64,000 nucleotides of DNA from NCBI GenBank assembly GCA_008828725.1, contig MEHQ01004496.1:95523-159522 (forward strand), read 5' to 3'. Made by a program: the position numbers and the translations under genes. The notes beneath the pieces are model-generated. The model saw only the letters and a program-made list of their open reading frames with translations, was not told the DNA's origin and searched no databases. Every line of letters starts with the position of its first letter. The first letter of the stretch is position 1. Source of the DNA: Saccharina japonica (Eukaryota > Sar > Phaeophyceae > Laminariales > Laminariaceae). Of the stretch, positions 37,396 to 49,330 are shown piece by piece.

Positions 37396-38215
37396 CAGAC
37401 CTATGCCAATGGGAAAGCGATGTTTGAAATATTTCCCTGGAATTTTCAGGCTGAAGATCCGCTTGTACCGCCGCTGTGGGAAAAAAGGAAAAAAATGTTT
37501 GTTTTTTTTCTCATTTTTTTTCAAACGGCTGCAGCCGGCGCAATTTGCTTTTTCTCGATGCAAATCGTCAACACCCTGATAAAAATCAGCTCGTGCGACG
37601 ATAGACCTTCGATCTCGACATAGACTCAGCCCACGGCCAACCCGCTTCGGGTCGGGCAAGGCCAACGAGTGTAGATGATGGCCTCGAAGGTATAAGGTGG
37701 ATCCATGGTCTAGGAGGCGAGAGATTGCCGGCGGCGTCCTACGCTCTTCTCCCAAACCCGAAAAAAAAACTATTTTTTGCCATTTGAGACGGATCGAGAA
37801 TTTTTGTCATCTGTTTTATGCACACCAGCAGCCAATTGTTTGTTTATCAGACGCCTGGCCAGCGCCCGCCACATATTACCGGCCATCGTGTGAACACGGT
37901 GACCCTAGGATGGGTCGGAGCCCGTAACGAGCGCACCGCGTTCAGAATTCATGACGCAGTCGTTGGTTTCGTCGATCCATGTCTGTCGAGGACTCGAAAT
38001 CTCGCCGCTTCGAACTAACATTCGCCTGAGTTTTTCTCAAGCCGATCTTGTCCCAACATCGGCCTGAGAATTGCCTTTTTCGGGCTTTTCCAAAAGTTGG
38101 GAATATTCCGTTTTAAGAATCGGTCCCATAGCAAGCTTGTTCTGGAAAAATCTGACGCGGATCTTAGGAATTCAAACTTTTTAGGGTAACTTTGCTTTCC
38201 CATTGGCATAGGTCT
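37396..38215. mobile_element. inverted-end element carrying a worn macrosatellite unit
   Basis: AGACCTATGCCAATGGGAAA with a following GC occurs at 37,397-37,418 and as its reverse complement at 38,194-38,215. Inside, 37,585-37,985 is a diverged reverse-complement copy of the second half and tail of the 947-bp tandem unit. It includes ATCAGACGCCTGGCC and GGGTCGGAGC. The plus frame at 37,818-38,018 keeps VNTVTLGWVGARNERTAF, matching the array frame. Confidence 0.6.
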
Positions 38216-38488
38216 CACAACTGTGTGTTTTTTTTTTTTAATTTTTCAATATATAGGCACGTATGATATATACGAAGTATTTACCAGGTACTATGCCATG
38301 TATTGGCCGTCTCTTGCCTTACCATCTGCAACTCTCATCTCTCATGATTGCGTCTCAAAACGCCGCTGCAGCTCTAATTATTGAGACTCAAGTGCCGCTG
38401 GCTCCCACTTTACCCGCGTATATAGGCGACACCTCAAGCACGCCACGCAGCATGGACGGACCAAGTCGCAGAGGCAAACCTTCAACTC
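38216..38488 (+). other. region upstream of the TPR-like gene
   Basis: A T-rich tract (38,227-38,240) and a TACGAAGTATTTACCAGGTA palindromic patch occur here. The TPR reading frame extends a short way upstream of its ATG through TDQVAEANLQL, so an earlier exon spliced near 38,450 (CCACGCAG) is possible. Confidence 0.35.
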
Positions 38489-41400
38489 ATGTCTCTCCAG
38501 GAAGTGAACACCGCGGCAGAGCTAGCTGCCCTGGGCCGTCGCTCCGAGGCTGCGCCTCTCTTGGAGCGGGCTGTCGAAATATGCTCAGGGTCTATGGGAG
38601 GGGACAGCGCGCTTGCGCGAGCAGCGCTGCACAGGTGAGCAGCCGGTACGCATGGTGTGCGTGCATCATCGCCATCTGCGTTCCCCATCGCGACTCGTTC
38701 GAAAGTGGGCGAGCGAGCAGGGATACGAACAACACATACGTAAGCCAAACGAAAATATGGATACGTACGTATGCACCAAGTATCTCATAAACACATTCGT
38801 CGGAAGCTTTCAACAACCTTGTGCGGCACCGTTTCGTGCTAACAACTGGCACCTGGTACAGCAGTGCACCTCGTACAACAGTGCTTATCTTCATGTGATG
38901 GAATGTTTTTGTGGCAACAACCTGCCCTGCTTGTAACCAATCGTGGCACTCTAGTTTACTCCGCGGTTCTCTCTATTGGGCTTTTCGCAGGCTAGCGCTA
39001 GTGCTCTACGACGACCAGCGGTTTAGCGCGGCGGAGACCACCCTGACAAGAGGCTCTTCGCTTGGGCTGGCGGACCTGCTCCTGCTCTCCAAGGCCCAGG
39101 TACATAGCATGCCATAGGCATCAATCACCACCCTGCTGTATCGGTTTCCCATGTTAACTCTTGTTTACCTCTCTCTGTTTTTCGCGAGCATGTATACTTG
39201 CTGTAGTATCAGGTACGAGGTACCAGGTATCATTTTTGTTTTTTAGAATCAAGATATCAATAACGAACACCAAAATTAATGATTGCCGGTACACGTTTCA
39301 TATATACCAGGCGACTGGCGGCGCCCGCTTTCTGGGGATATATATATTTTTTTATTTTTAAGTATGGTGATGGAAAACGGCAATCTTCCTTTCCTGTTTC
39401 TAATGTTTTTTTTTTTGTGCTTTACGAAAAACTTAGCATATTTGATGGTATACGACAGACCAAAGTGACCCCCCCCCCCTATATTAACTCATTGAAGCTG
39501 TCATCCATATGCAAGTCTGCCTCACAAGCGGTTCTTAGTAGGATGCAACTCACCCTTCATGCGACTCGCCCAATACCTCACGTTTTGCTTCGCGCTTGGT
39601 GCAACAAGCAATGTCTGCCTGGTCGGTGAAAACCCGACATGCTCCATCCCGGCATTGTAGGGATGCGAGGGTCTATAGTTATACGACTACGGCCATGCAT
39701 GAAAATGAAGTACCCCCCCCCCCCCCCCCCCCGCCTCCCCTATACGCCGTTTCTCAGCTCTTTCAGGGCAAGGTCTCCGCGGCGGTCGATACGGGTGTTC
39801 GGGCGGTGGATCTGAGCCAGAGGGACGAGGACAATACGCCGGACACGGAGATTGTGGGGAAGGTCAGCTCTTACCAACATTTATTGTTTTTGTGTACGAG
39901 TAGTTCGCGCCCGCTACGTCCTACTGCTGTAAAGCCGCATCGTGCTCTCTCGGGCTTTACCATCGTACTGTGCAGTTTCCAGTCAGCAAGAGAGTGCCCT
40001 TCAACTCGTACGATACATTTTTCAGCCTTTTGGGAGTATTATGGTAGCCTCTGAGGTCTGTATATGTATGTGCCTGGCATATTGTTCCGATGTCGGCGGG
40101 CTCCACGATGCTACAGGTATGCGGTAAGATTTTCAATTGGATGGACTTTTACGGGCCATTGTAATCTTCCTGTAGGAACTGTATGTAGAGTACTGAAGCA
40201 GGGCAATTTGTCGTTTTTAACCCCGAGGGGATCTTGATGTTTATATATACGTATGTGCCTTTTGAGTGCACAGTAGTGGGACCACAAACCACAAATTAAG
40301 CAGCAGTATGCTCTTACCTGATAGTTCTCGAAAAGCTTCGAGATATCCACCCCAATGTGTTTGGTTTTTGCTACTGCAGAGCCCGTGCGGCAGGCAGGCG
40401 GGGGTTAATTGAGAGTGTCCCCTCTAAACTCGTGCATAGCCCCACCCGGAGGAAATACCAACCTTTGTACATGCCCTTCGAGTTTACACAGAGAGAGAAA
40501 GACCACGACTACAGCAGCAGTAGGATTTGTGACTTACTGTAAATTCGCAACGATCCCCGCGATGTTCCTCGTCCAATAAACATAGCAACGACGCGCGTGC
40601 TGTTCTTGAACTGATGCTGCAGGCCCTGCGGCAGCTGGGCGCGATTCAGATGCTCGACGGAGAGGAAGACAACGCGGAAACAAGCTTCCTCAGGGCGGCC
40701 AGGCTTGGTTCCACGTGCGCCGACCAGGGCAAGGTCAGTCAGGAGCAGCACTCGGGTAGGCTTAGCTGCGGTGGTACGGAAGGAAGGCGTGTGGTACAAC
40801 AGGGTCTGTTCGAGTTTCCCTGTCAGATTCTAGTTTGGTTCGGTTTGGTTTGGTGTGGTGTGGTTCGGTTTGGTTCGGTTCGGTTCGGTGCGGTTCGGTT
40901 CGGTTCGGTTCCGTTCGGTTCGTTCCAGTTCGGTTTAGGTCGGTTCGGTTCGGTTCGGTTCGGTTCGGTTCGGTTCGGTTCGGTTCGGTTCGGTTCGGTT
41001 CGGTTCGGTTCGGTTCGGTTCGGTTCATTTCGGTTGAGGGGACACACGCCCCGCGCTTGCTTGGGGTCTTGAGGATTCATTGACATACGTGTCTATTCCT
41101 CCACTGAAAGCGGATCTTATGAAAGCGGGTCTTGGATACGGAAACGGCTCGTTCCTCGCCATCTGGACCGGCCACCATCGTCACCCTTTCGGCGTTTCGA
41201 TTTTCCCATCACGTCAGTTTTTGACACGCAATCAATCGCGCGCCCCCCCCTCCTCCCACTCCCCTCCAGGGCCTTGCAGCGCTTGCCGCATTCAACATCG
41301 CACGAGGCGACGAGCAGAGCATCGAAGAAGCCGTCGACCTCTTGAAGGAGGCCTGCGCTACGACGAAAGCGACGAACGGGGTCGGCGAAGCGGAGGGAGA

Positions 41401-43940
41401 GGGCGACGGGGGGAAGGGCGACGGGGGGGGTGACGATGTTGCTGCTGCTGCTTCTGCTGCTGCTGCTGCTGCCGCCGCCGCGGTTCGGCTTGCTCGCGCG
41501 TCTGTGCTTTGCACCGCTGGACAAGGGGAGTTGATTTTGGGGCGGGGAACGACAATGGCCTCGGAGCGGCTGGGAGAGGCTCTCAGGATCAGAGAAGAGC
41601 TGTTGCCTTCCAACCATCCCGCCACGGTACGCAACTGCGTGCTCCCTGAAATGCTGCAGCTAGAGTTTTTTTGTGGGTGGTGTTTGATACACAGGTGGGC
41701 GGGACTCCCCCCTTGCACAGTGTGGGCGTAAAAACATCTTGTGGGGGCATTGAACAATGTAACACACCCTTAGGGGTACGTACCGCATTGAGGGGTCTGT
41801 CGACACACCTTGTGGGGTTTTCTATAGAGATTGTTCATTGTCTCCGCAATGCGCTTTTGACACCCACATTGTACAAGGGTGGGGGGTCCCGGCCACCTGT
41901 GCTATAAAAAGCGCTCTGATGTAGGCGCATTGGAAAGTGTGCGTCCTACAAACTACCTCCTGTTTTGGCTATTAATAATTTCGTCTTCTCCGTCCCAAGC
42001 ACCATATCATACCCTCGCACAATAATATCGTGCACGAGCTGTTACTTTTTTCTGGTAGTCTGTTAGCAGAGCTGTACCATAATATTGTTGCTACATGTAC
42101 TTCTTTCTGGTGGTCTGTTGATGAGAGCGATCTGATACCAGGTATCTTCCCATGCTATGCCCACATGATCAGGCACACCATACAGAGCACCGTTCCCCCT
42201 TTTTTAGTCATTTATTTTTTCTACTTTCGACAGGCGTGGACGCTCGGTTTGTTAGCGCGGTGCCACTTCGTCGCTGGAGAGGCTGTAACTGCCGAGGGCC
42301 TCTACCGCGCCGCCCTAGACGGTCTAGAGGGCGTCGCCGAAGACAGCCAAAGTGGCGGGATCGTCGGCGGCCAAAGGCCGGGGGAAGCAGCGATGGCTGT
42401 CGTGGTCGCGTCCCCCATCCACCCTTACTCAAAGGCGGCAACGCTTCGAGGTTACTCGGAGCTGCTGGGGCAGTGGGAAAAGAGAGAGGCGGAAGGGGAG
42501 ACCGTCATGCGACGGGCCGAGGCGGTGAGTGTTTTTTTTTTTTGCTGTGGTTTCGTTCCTATTTAGCGAGTGCTATCGTTGGGCGGACGGTTGGTGTTTT
42601 ACCTTTTTGCTTGAGCTGCGAGGCTGCTTTGGTTGTCCCCCGCATTTTGTCACATTCACGCCTCGGATGGATGATCTACAGATCATGTACAGATCATGTA
42701 CAGATCATCTACAGATCATCTGCAGATCATCTACAGATATATAATCGATTCCCGCTTCAACGATCTAGATCTTTCAAGGCAGATATGTTCCCGATCTTGT
42801 ATATATGATCTAGCTCATGTTGCAGGGTGGGACCCGTGTAGAATCCGCACGATCTAGCACGTATTTCCTGGGTTGGACCTGTAAAACTACTGCAGATCCT
42901 GCACAACAGCCTCTAATAACGGCAGGTGAGGAACTAGATTATCTGCAATCTACAGTAGATCATGATCCACCTGTACGATTTACACATGGAACCTTTTACG
43001 GCTGCTTTATATATTCCACACTACGAAATCCAAGTATTTTTTTTCCCCAAAAATATATAGGTAAAGCTTTCAAAGGGTCAAGGTTTACGGTATTTTTCTG
43101 CTTGCGACCGCCTCAGCCGGATCCGCGTTTTTTTGTCGTCGTGAAATCCGCTCCCCACCGTCTCATGCAGTAACGCGATTTTTCCAGCGCACGACGCGAT
43201 TGTGGATAAGTACCGATAAGTATCTACCCTTGTGATCACCCCGTCACCGACCGATGAGGAGTCAGGGAGGCGGGTGACCTACACGGGGGGGAGGAAAAGA
43301 GAGCCCGCGCACACTTTTATCGCGCCGCGAGGGCAGGTTGCTTATAAAAATCGCGCTGTACTTCCTTTTTTTGGCTACGGGTAACTCCCCGGCCAGTGGT
43401 GATGTTTCGTGCTTCAAGGGGGGTGTTCCTAATTTTCTTTTGGGCTTTTCACTTGAGGGAAGGGGGCTATTTACTAGTAGTAAGTAATAGTGCTATTAGT
43501 AAGTCACCCAAAAAACTGATTTTGGTTAAAAGGAAAGCGCAACTCGGTAAAAACAAAAACGTCATGGTCCCAGGTATGCCTCTAAAAATTAAAATTGTGT
43601 AAAGCACATTTTTTATATTTTGGCGATAAGACATACCAGGTATGCCTTATTGGGCGGTTCCTCTTTTGATGAAATCGCAAAATATTTTGGGCGAAAATTG
43701 CTGTAAGGCATACCCTACCGCAAATAAGCCATGCAAGCACGCGTCGGCGGTGTTTTGTGCTTCGAATGTATATATACGAATGATGTATACACGACGTAGC
43801 CCCTGATTGTTTTCCGGGAAAAACAAGATGTGTCTCCGTTTGCTGTCGTCGTCGTTTTACGGCAGGTGGAAGCTTCCCTGCCTCTGAAGCCGGCAGGGGG
43901 ATTGACGATGCACATGCTACACCTGGACGACGTGTACTAG
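38489..43940 (+). CDS. TPR-like helical repeat protein (kinesin-light-chain-like repeats)
   Basis: Seven exons join in frame: 38,489-38,634, 38,991-39,099, 39,767-39,862, 40,623-40,733, 41,270-41,626, 42,234-42,524 and 43,866-43,940 (stop TAG). Every junction has GT-AG ends and matching phase, giving 394 residues from the first ATG. Paired amphipathic helices recur, for example LGRRSEAAPLLERAVEIC near the start and ERLGEALRIREELLPSNHPA in exon 5, which is the tetratricopeptide pattern used for protein-protein contact. Exon 5 holds an acidic Gly-rich stretch and a run of about 15 residues, nearly all Ala, between repeats; codons there are GCT/GCC, so a triplet expansion may have made it. No leader or membrane segment is visible, so it is probably cytosolic. 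The start may lie in an earlier exon. It converges with the DUF819 gene. Confidence 0.8.
39486..39733 (-). repeat. poly-G bounded dispersed repeat (family B), copy 2 in a TPR-gene intron
   Basis: Reverse-complement match to 2,740-2,985. C runs flank it on both sides (39,469-39,479 and 39,713-39,732). The second run lies about 30 bp before the acceptor of TPR exon 3, so it replaces or lies beside the polypyrimidine tract. Confidence 0.7.
40833..41036 (+). repeat. GGTTC pentanucleotide satellite in a TPR-gene intron
   Basis: About 200 bp of GGTTC/TTCGG repeats, nearly pure in the second half and degenerate in the first. Because five is not a multiple of three, all frames stay open across it, which explains the spurious open frames on both strands. 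Confidence 0.9.
42630..42990 (+). repeat. GATCTGTAT-core repeat family E, copy 1
   Basis: A minisatellite of CAGATCATCTA/CAGATCATGTA words (42,672-42,740) is followed by GATCTAGCTCATGTTGCAGG, a TAGAATCCGCACGATCTAGC block, and CAGATCCTGCACA. The same order flanks the cores at 56,755-57,130 and 57,235-57,640. It lies in the last TPR intron. Confidence 0.65.
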
Positions 43941-45326
43941 TAAGCCTTGCACGGCGAGCGTGGAGGCGAGGGAGGGGGGGGGAGAGGGGGGTGCACCGCA
44001 TGCACCCAAAGTCCTAAGATTGCCGATCTACAGCAGTAGTAGTAGAGAGAAACGTGATTTTTTTCAGGGAGAGACAAGACCCTGATTGGTCATTATTATT
44101 TTTTTTTTAGTAGTGGAAACTCTATGTTGATGACTGACTGCCATTCATGGTCTTGACGTCACTTCTTGGGAGGGGTGACTTTTTGCGAGATCACCCACGG
44201 GGGATAAAATAATTTGTGACAAAACAAATTCAGGAAAAATCTCGGAAACTTCTCGGAAACTTCCTACGAGGGAATTTTTAATGGGTCGATGACCAGTAAC
44301 AATAGGAGACAGAGCTTGTGTCCTGCGTCCTCTTGGCGGACGGCGGGTGTTTCGATGTTGGACCTCTTCTCCCGCTCACTCGTCGAGCTTCCAGCTGCCT
44401 CAACCGTTATTTTGTGTCGAGCGCCAGAGCAACCTCGGCTTGATTTTTTTTGTTGGTTTGTTTTTCCTGTCGGGACGCGTTTGAAGCCTGTTTTGTGACC
44501 ATGGGCTAGATTGCAGGGAAATGAGCTAAAGTGGCTAGTTAATAGTGTGAGATCATCGTCATCGTCAGTGCTCCCACCTCGCGTGCCCATCGCGCGGAAC
44601 ACGACCGCAACACGGTGGTAGTTGGTGCCCTGTGAGCTTATTTTTCTGCAAGCATGGCCAGAAATAATATGAAGGAAGCCATCGCAAAGACTTTAAATTC
44701 GTGCTTCAGCTTTGTTGTACCGCCTGCAATTTGTTTTCGAGAGAAAAACGCCATTTTTTTCTGCCGGCAACCCCCCCCCCTCCCTCTGTCTCGAAAGGGA
44801 TGCGTGGCCAATGGTCAAATTATTAAGGCGAGCAACACATGAGTACGCCCCCCCCCCCAGCCAGCAGGGCGCTCGTGCGCACCCGTTGATGCAGTACACT
44901 CCAGTAGTACTGTTTTTGTCGCATTTTGTGCATCGTGCTATTATATATACATGCGGGCACCAGATACCTTGTAGGGCAGGCGCACAGGAAAGAGGGACCA
45001 ACGGATATGCTCTTATTCGTTAGCTCATTGTTCGGGCGCGCAGTACTCTGTCGTACGTAATGCTTTCGTGTCCTCGCGGTTGTACTCTTAAATATTTAGC
45101 TTGCACACATGTTTGGTACGTAGCCCGTGCGAGCACATCCTTTCCGTGCACGACGCGCTTCATGATGACGCACAGCACTAGTAGTAGCGCATCACTACGT
45201 AATCGTCACACACACTTCCTCTCGGCGAACACCAGCCTACGGCCTACAGCATAGACTCGTGCTACGATAGCAGGTGTGTGGTATACCTTTTTTGGGCTGA
45301 AACGTTTTTCGGAATGATCACGCCCC

Positions 45327-45414
45327 TTAACCCCTTAAGAACTGGTCCCCCGTTTTTGGGGACAAATTACTTGGAATTAATGTGGGACATTTTTTTCAGT
45401 TCTGAATGGGTTAA
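45327..45414. mobile_element. 84-bp TTAA-flanked inverted-repeat element (piggyBac-like MITE)
   Basis: TTAACCCCTTAAGAACTG on the left and CAGTTCTGAATGGGTTAA on the right form an 18-base inverted repeat with two mismatches. TTAA lies at each outer edge (45,327-45,330 and 45,411-45,414). TTAA target duplication with CCC-starting ends is the signature of piggyBac-type elements. A similar left end without a partner (ATAACCCCTTCAGAACTG) is near 57,147. Confidence 0.65.
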
Positions 45415-45571
45415 CCCAAAAAAAAAACATCGAACTTTCATTTTGGCTGTTGAACATATTTTTCATTGCACACTTACATAGGCCATGGGATTAATTGTTC
45501 ATCGGGTATGATAGCACTTTTATTAGCACTTTTATTTTCCTCCAATATCAATTTTTGCGTGAGGTATACGT

Positions 45572-45756
45572 GTAGAGCTTCTCAAGCGACCACCCTCAGA
45601 AGGCAAAAATACATGGTGCATCTCTACCGTAGCATGCGTCCTCCAAAGGCGGGTGGCTTACTATTACTTGCTATCAGTATAGAGCTCCTCAATTAAGTGA
45701 CCACTCTCAGAAGGCAAAAACACATGGTGCACCTCTACCGTAGCATGCGTCCCAAA
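45572..45756 (+). repeat. two-copy direct repeat, about 108-bp spacing
   Basis: Both copies contain CTCAGAAGGCAAAAA, CATGGTGCA and CTCTACCGTAGCATGCGTCC in order. A partial third relative (CTCTATCGTAGCATACCC, then AAAGGCGG) lies near 61,322-61,355. Confidence 0.7.
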
Positions 45757-45790
45757 ACCATTTTTTTTCAAAACTCATTTTTTTTTTTCC

Positions 45791-48231
45791 TCAACGAAGA
45801 AGCGTCCACACCCCCACCCCCAGAGTCGTGGCCATCGCGTACCCGACCGTGCCCCAAACCGCCGCGGGCACAACCAAGTCATCCTTCCCAATCAGACCCG
45901 CGAACGTGGCGGACGTGCTGGGGCCTCCTATGTTGGCGTTGCTCGCGACAATCATGTCGTCAATGCCGAGCCCCGCCCCGAAGCACCGGTTCAGCACAGC
46001 CGCGCCAGCCACCATGACGGAAACATGCACCCCTAGAGCAAGCGACGCGAATGCGAAAATCGCGGGGGCGACGCCGACGACTTCAGCCCACCTTCCCGAC
46101 GCGCCGACGGATCCGAAAAACGCGTTGAGCAATACCGTGGCCAGCGGAGCCCCGGCGCGCGAAAAGCTGGCCTGTGTTTTCGGGGCGAGGCGAGCCAACG
46201 CTCGCGTGACGAAGACGGCCAGCAAGGTGACGGCCATCGTCGAAGTTCCGGGCAGGGGCGACAAGCTCGCCGCCGCGTTTCCCAACAAACAGATCGCGCC
46301 GCCGAGCGCCAGGATGGTGGGTACCGCCTTCCAAGACGATTGAAATGCTTGTCTCCGCTCTCCTCTTGCAGCAGCAGCAGCAGCAGCAGGGCCAGCACCA
46401 GCACCAGCACCGTTCGCAGGTTGCTCTGGCCCACCCCCCTCCTCCTGGAGCGGTGTCGCTATCTCGAGTGACCTGCCATTTTCCAGCGCTGGCGCCGGTG
46501 TCATCGCCGCGGGGAAAACCCGTCGAAGAAAGGGCGCCTTATGGGCCGCCATCAAGCCGGAAAAATAAATCGCCATCAGAAAAATGTCCGACGCCGCCAG
46601 CGCGCCCAGCAAGGAGGCGCCCCCCGCGCTCTTCGCGCCGATCAGCCCGACAGCAGACGCGACGGCGAACAGGTTCACGCTTCCCCCCACGTACGTCGCC
46701 ACGACCGCCCCGGCTATCTGGGCGGCCGTGCTCCGGGGCAGGGCAAACGCCCACCCCTCCGCCCCGCGCATGGTCGCCGCCCTGAAGGAGGCCACAACGC
46801 CGGCCACGGAACCGACGGCTCCTATCAAGAACGACAGTCCCACCCTTCCCATCGGCCCGATCGAGACTCGCGGAGACGAGCCTGCGGCGGCCGACAGCTG
46901 TTGGGACGCGTCGGAACCGATACGCTGACCGTTATTTTCCGCCGCTCCCGCCGCCGCCGTCGCCGCCGCCGCTGCGGAGGGGTTGCAGAGGATGATGATC
47001 GATAGCGACAGGGGTAGCAAGAAGGACCAGCAGAGGTCGTATACCGCGTGGGTGGAAGGGACCAGGCCAAAGTTGCTGTCATTGCCGAGAGGAGGAGGGG
47101 GGGGGGCGGGGGGAGGTTTGGTCCGACAGGGTGCTTACAGTTGGGGGCTGGGTAACGAACGCGCGTGACCACAATGACTTGTGCTCTAGGGAGCGGATTG
47201 GCCCCGAGAAAACCTCTGGGGTTTCGTACGTATAATATGCGTGTCGGCGTACTTGGGGGTACGGTACCGTATGTACAGTTTTGGTGAAAACAGCACTGGA
47301 AATAGCAGCTCCCGTGCGCAGAAATACACAATGCTTTGCTTTACTCCTCGAAACTTTCGAACACGTTCGATGGGACGTCTGGCACCTCATAAATACGTTT
47401 GAAAATAGGAATACAATGCTACTACAGTACATTCTGGTCCTGTTGTGGATGTCGTTTCCCTATGATGATGGAGTTGCGTTGTAAAGGGCTTTCCATGGTG
47501 GGGTGCTCATGCTCACACTCAGTCGACGCACACCCAAACGACAAAAACACCAGACCAATAGGGCGCGCCAGCACCAAACAGCGTCCGAATAACGACCAGA
47601 CCATAGGCGCCAGCAACACCAATTTTCAAGCTTACCTGAGAAGGCAAAACGATGCAAAAGACAGCAGCGGCGATCCCACGATAGCCCCCAACTTGGTCCG
47701 CCGCTCTAGCTCTGAGGTCAAGTAAGCCGTCACCACCACGAGGGCACCCAGTGGTGCTGACGCAACTACCCCTCCTCCTCCTCCTCGTACCAGCAACCCG
47801 CCATTCTCCACCGCCGCTATGATATTCTTACCGGCCGACGCACACAACGCGTTGGCCGTCGAGCGCTGGAGGGGCTGCTCGCGAAATGCGCGTGGAAAAA
47901 GGGGAGAGGTCATCCATAATGGCGCCGTACTCGTAACGTTAGGGGGGTCCACGCCATGCGAGCCTCTGCGAGCTACGCTGATCGCTTGCGCACCGCCACT
48001 GCTTGTGTTGTTGTGGCATCGCCCGCCTCCGGCGAACCTGAGTCCTAACCTTCCGCATGCCGCGAAAGCTCCTACCCGGAAGTGGTGGTGATGATGATAG
48101 TGGTGCGGGGATACGGCCAGGGTCATCCCCCCCCCCCCCAGGCAGAAGCGCGATCCCTTCCGAACAGGAGAGTTTTTTTTACGAGTAAAAGTGAGCATGA
48201 GTAGGGGTGTTATAATGTGATAAGATAACAT
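45791..48231 (-). CDS. DUF819-family integral membrane protein
   Basis: Two exons on the minus strand: 48,231-47,636 and 47,075-45,791 (stop TGA), joined through AGC across a GT-AG intron in phase 2. The first exon ends with the family N-terminus LERRTKLGAIVGSPLLSF and the second begins NFGLVPSTHAVYDLCWSFLL. Further hallmarks are AGAVVATYVGGSVNLFAVA and, near the C-terminus, IVASNANIGGPSTSATFAGL. About ten hydrophobic helices are visible; a charged Gly/Ala-rich loop with GGGPEQPANG splits them. DUF819 proteins are poorly characterised transporter-like membrane proteins in bacteria and algae. ATG candidates are at 48,231 (626 aa) and 48,126 (591 aa); the second gives MTLAVSPHHYHHHHHF then an Arg/Ser/Ala-rich stretch that could be an organelle leader. 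The substrate is unknown. Confidence 0.85.
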
Positions 48232-48311
48232 TGACGCTTTCTCCTTGCCCAAGAAATTTTCTTGTAAGCTTCCACCCGCCCTTGGGGTTAGGATCGGGAC
48301 TACAGTAGCCT

Positions 48312-48363
48312 TTGATGCAAACTTAGAATGGTTAGAACCGGCTGGGATTCGAATCCCGCATCA
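48312..48363. other. tRNA-like arm of uncertain nature
   Basis: GGGATTCGAATCCC is a perfect T-arm-like palindrome, and GATGC/GCATC closes a larger stem around it. There is no A-box at the right spacing on either strand, so it is not a usable tRNA gene. It may be a tRNA-derived repeat fragment. Confidence 0.2.
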
Positions 48364-48619
48364 TCGTTAACAAGGGTGTGGGGTGGAACCTCGTTCGAAA
48401 TACGTAGCATTGGGGAAAAATTCATGGGGCTGGAGTTGGCTGTTGGCTGGGGGGGGGTACGGCACAGAGCGTCAGTGGACGACGCATGACACATGAAGAA
48501 AGCAGAGTTACTCAACGAGCATGGATGCCGTGGAGTAACAGGTTTGGCGGCGTCAGCGAGAAGCCTACGATAATCGACAAAGAAAGGCAGTAGTTTGGTT
48601 GAAATAATGCAAAGATGCT

Positions 48620-49330
48620 TCCCAGTGTTCATACTCCGAGTACACTCGAAGTATCGAGTACTTTTCGTACTCCGAGTACTAGTGTTGCAGTACTGGCGGC
48701 CTAAATACTGCGAATACTGAGAGTATGATCAGGACAGATCCTCGAGTACAAGCAGTGCCCGAAGTACGAACATCCGAAATTATCGGGAGTACTCAGAGTA
48801 CCGAGAGTATTGAACGCGTAAATACTGCGAATACTCGCAGTATATAGTCCCGAAATACTGCGAGTATACTGCGAGTACTCGCAGTATATACTCCCGAAAT
48901 ACTGGCGGTACTCGAAACACTCCAGTTTCCCCCCTCGACAGTATTTTGCTCCAACTCCTACTCGTGAGACCATCCCGCGAATGCTTTCTGCAACAAAACG
49001 CGTATGAAATTATCGAAACGGTGCACACGTGATCGAGGTATACTCTCCTACTCCGAGTATACTGCGCATATTGAGAGTATTGTGGTAGTCCGAGTACTCG
49101 TAGTACCAACGGACGAAATACTGCCAGTACTCGTACTTGGCAGTATCCGCAGCACAGAACTCTGAACCACATTCCACAGCAGTATTGAACCCCGAAATAC
49201 TGCGAGTATGGCAGTATCCGGAGTACAGAATCTCGATATACGTCGTACGAGTAGTGCTCGCAGTATCCCGCACCACATAAAGCCCGAATACTCCGAGTAC
49301 ACGAAGTACTGTACCTTGAAGTATTTTCTC
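48620..49330. repeat. degenerate palindromic repeat region (TACTCGCAGTAT type)
   Basis: About 700 bp are built from variants of AATACTGCGAGTA and its reverse complement TACTCGCAGTATT, with GAGTACTC, CCGAAATACTG and TACTCCGAGTA words recurring every 20-60 bp in both orientations. No open frame is convincing. Confidence 0.8.

Larger units (their letters stand above)
43941..45790. other. spacer between convergent genes
   Basis: It holds a piggyBac-like mini-element at 45,327-45,414 and a two-copy repeat at 45,572-45,756. A minus-strand frame at 44,264-44,602 looks mildly protein-like (contains VEAAGSSTSEREKRSN) but cannot be tied to a gene. Confidence 0.4.

Noticed and set aside
40762..41086. 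Long Asn/Arg/Thr/Pro and Phe/Gly/Ser/Val open frames on both strands
   Set aside because: They are translations of the GGTTC satellite, which has no stop codon in most frames, and they lie in a TPR-gene intron.
45828..47005. Several plus-strand open frames of 100-170 codons opposite the DUF819 gene
   Set aside because: They are shadows of the GC-rich minus-strand coding exon, which has the family motifs and a fitting intron.
48312..48363. tRNA gene with a GGGATTCGAATCCC T-arm
   Set aside because: The palindromic arm is attractive, but no A-box or anticodon arm fits on either strand at the required spacing.
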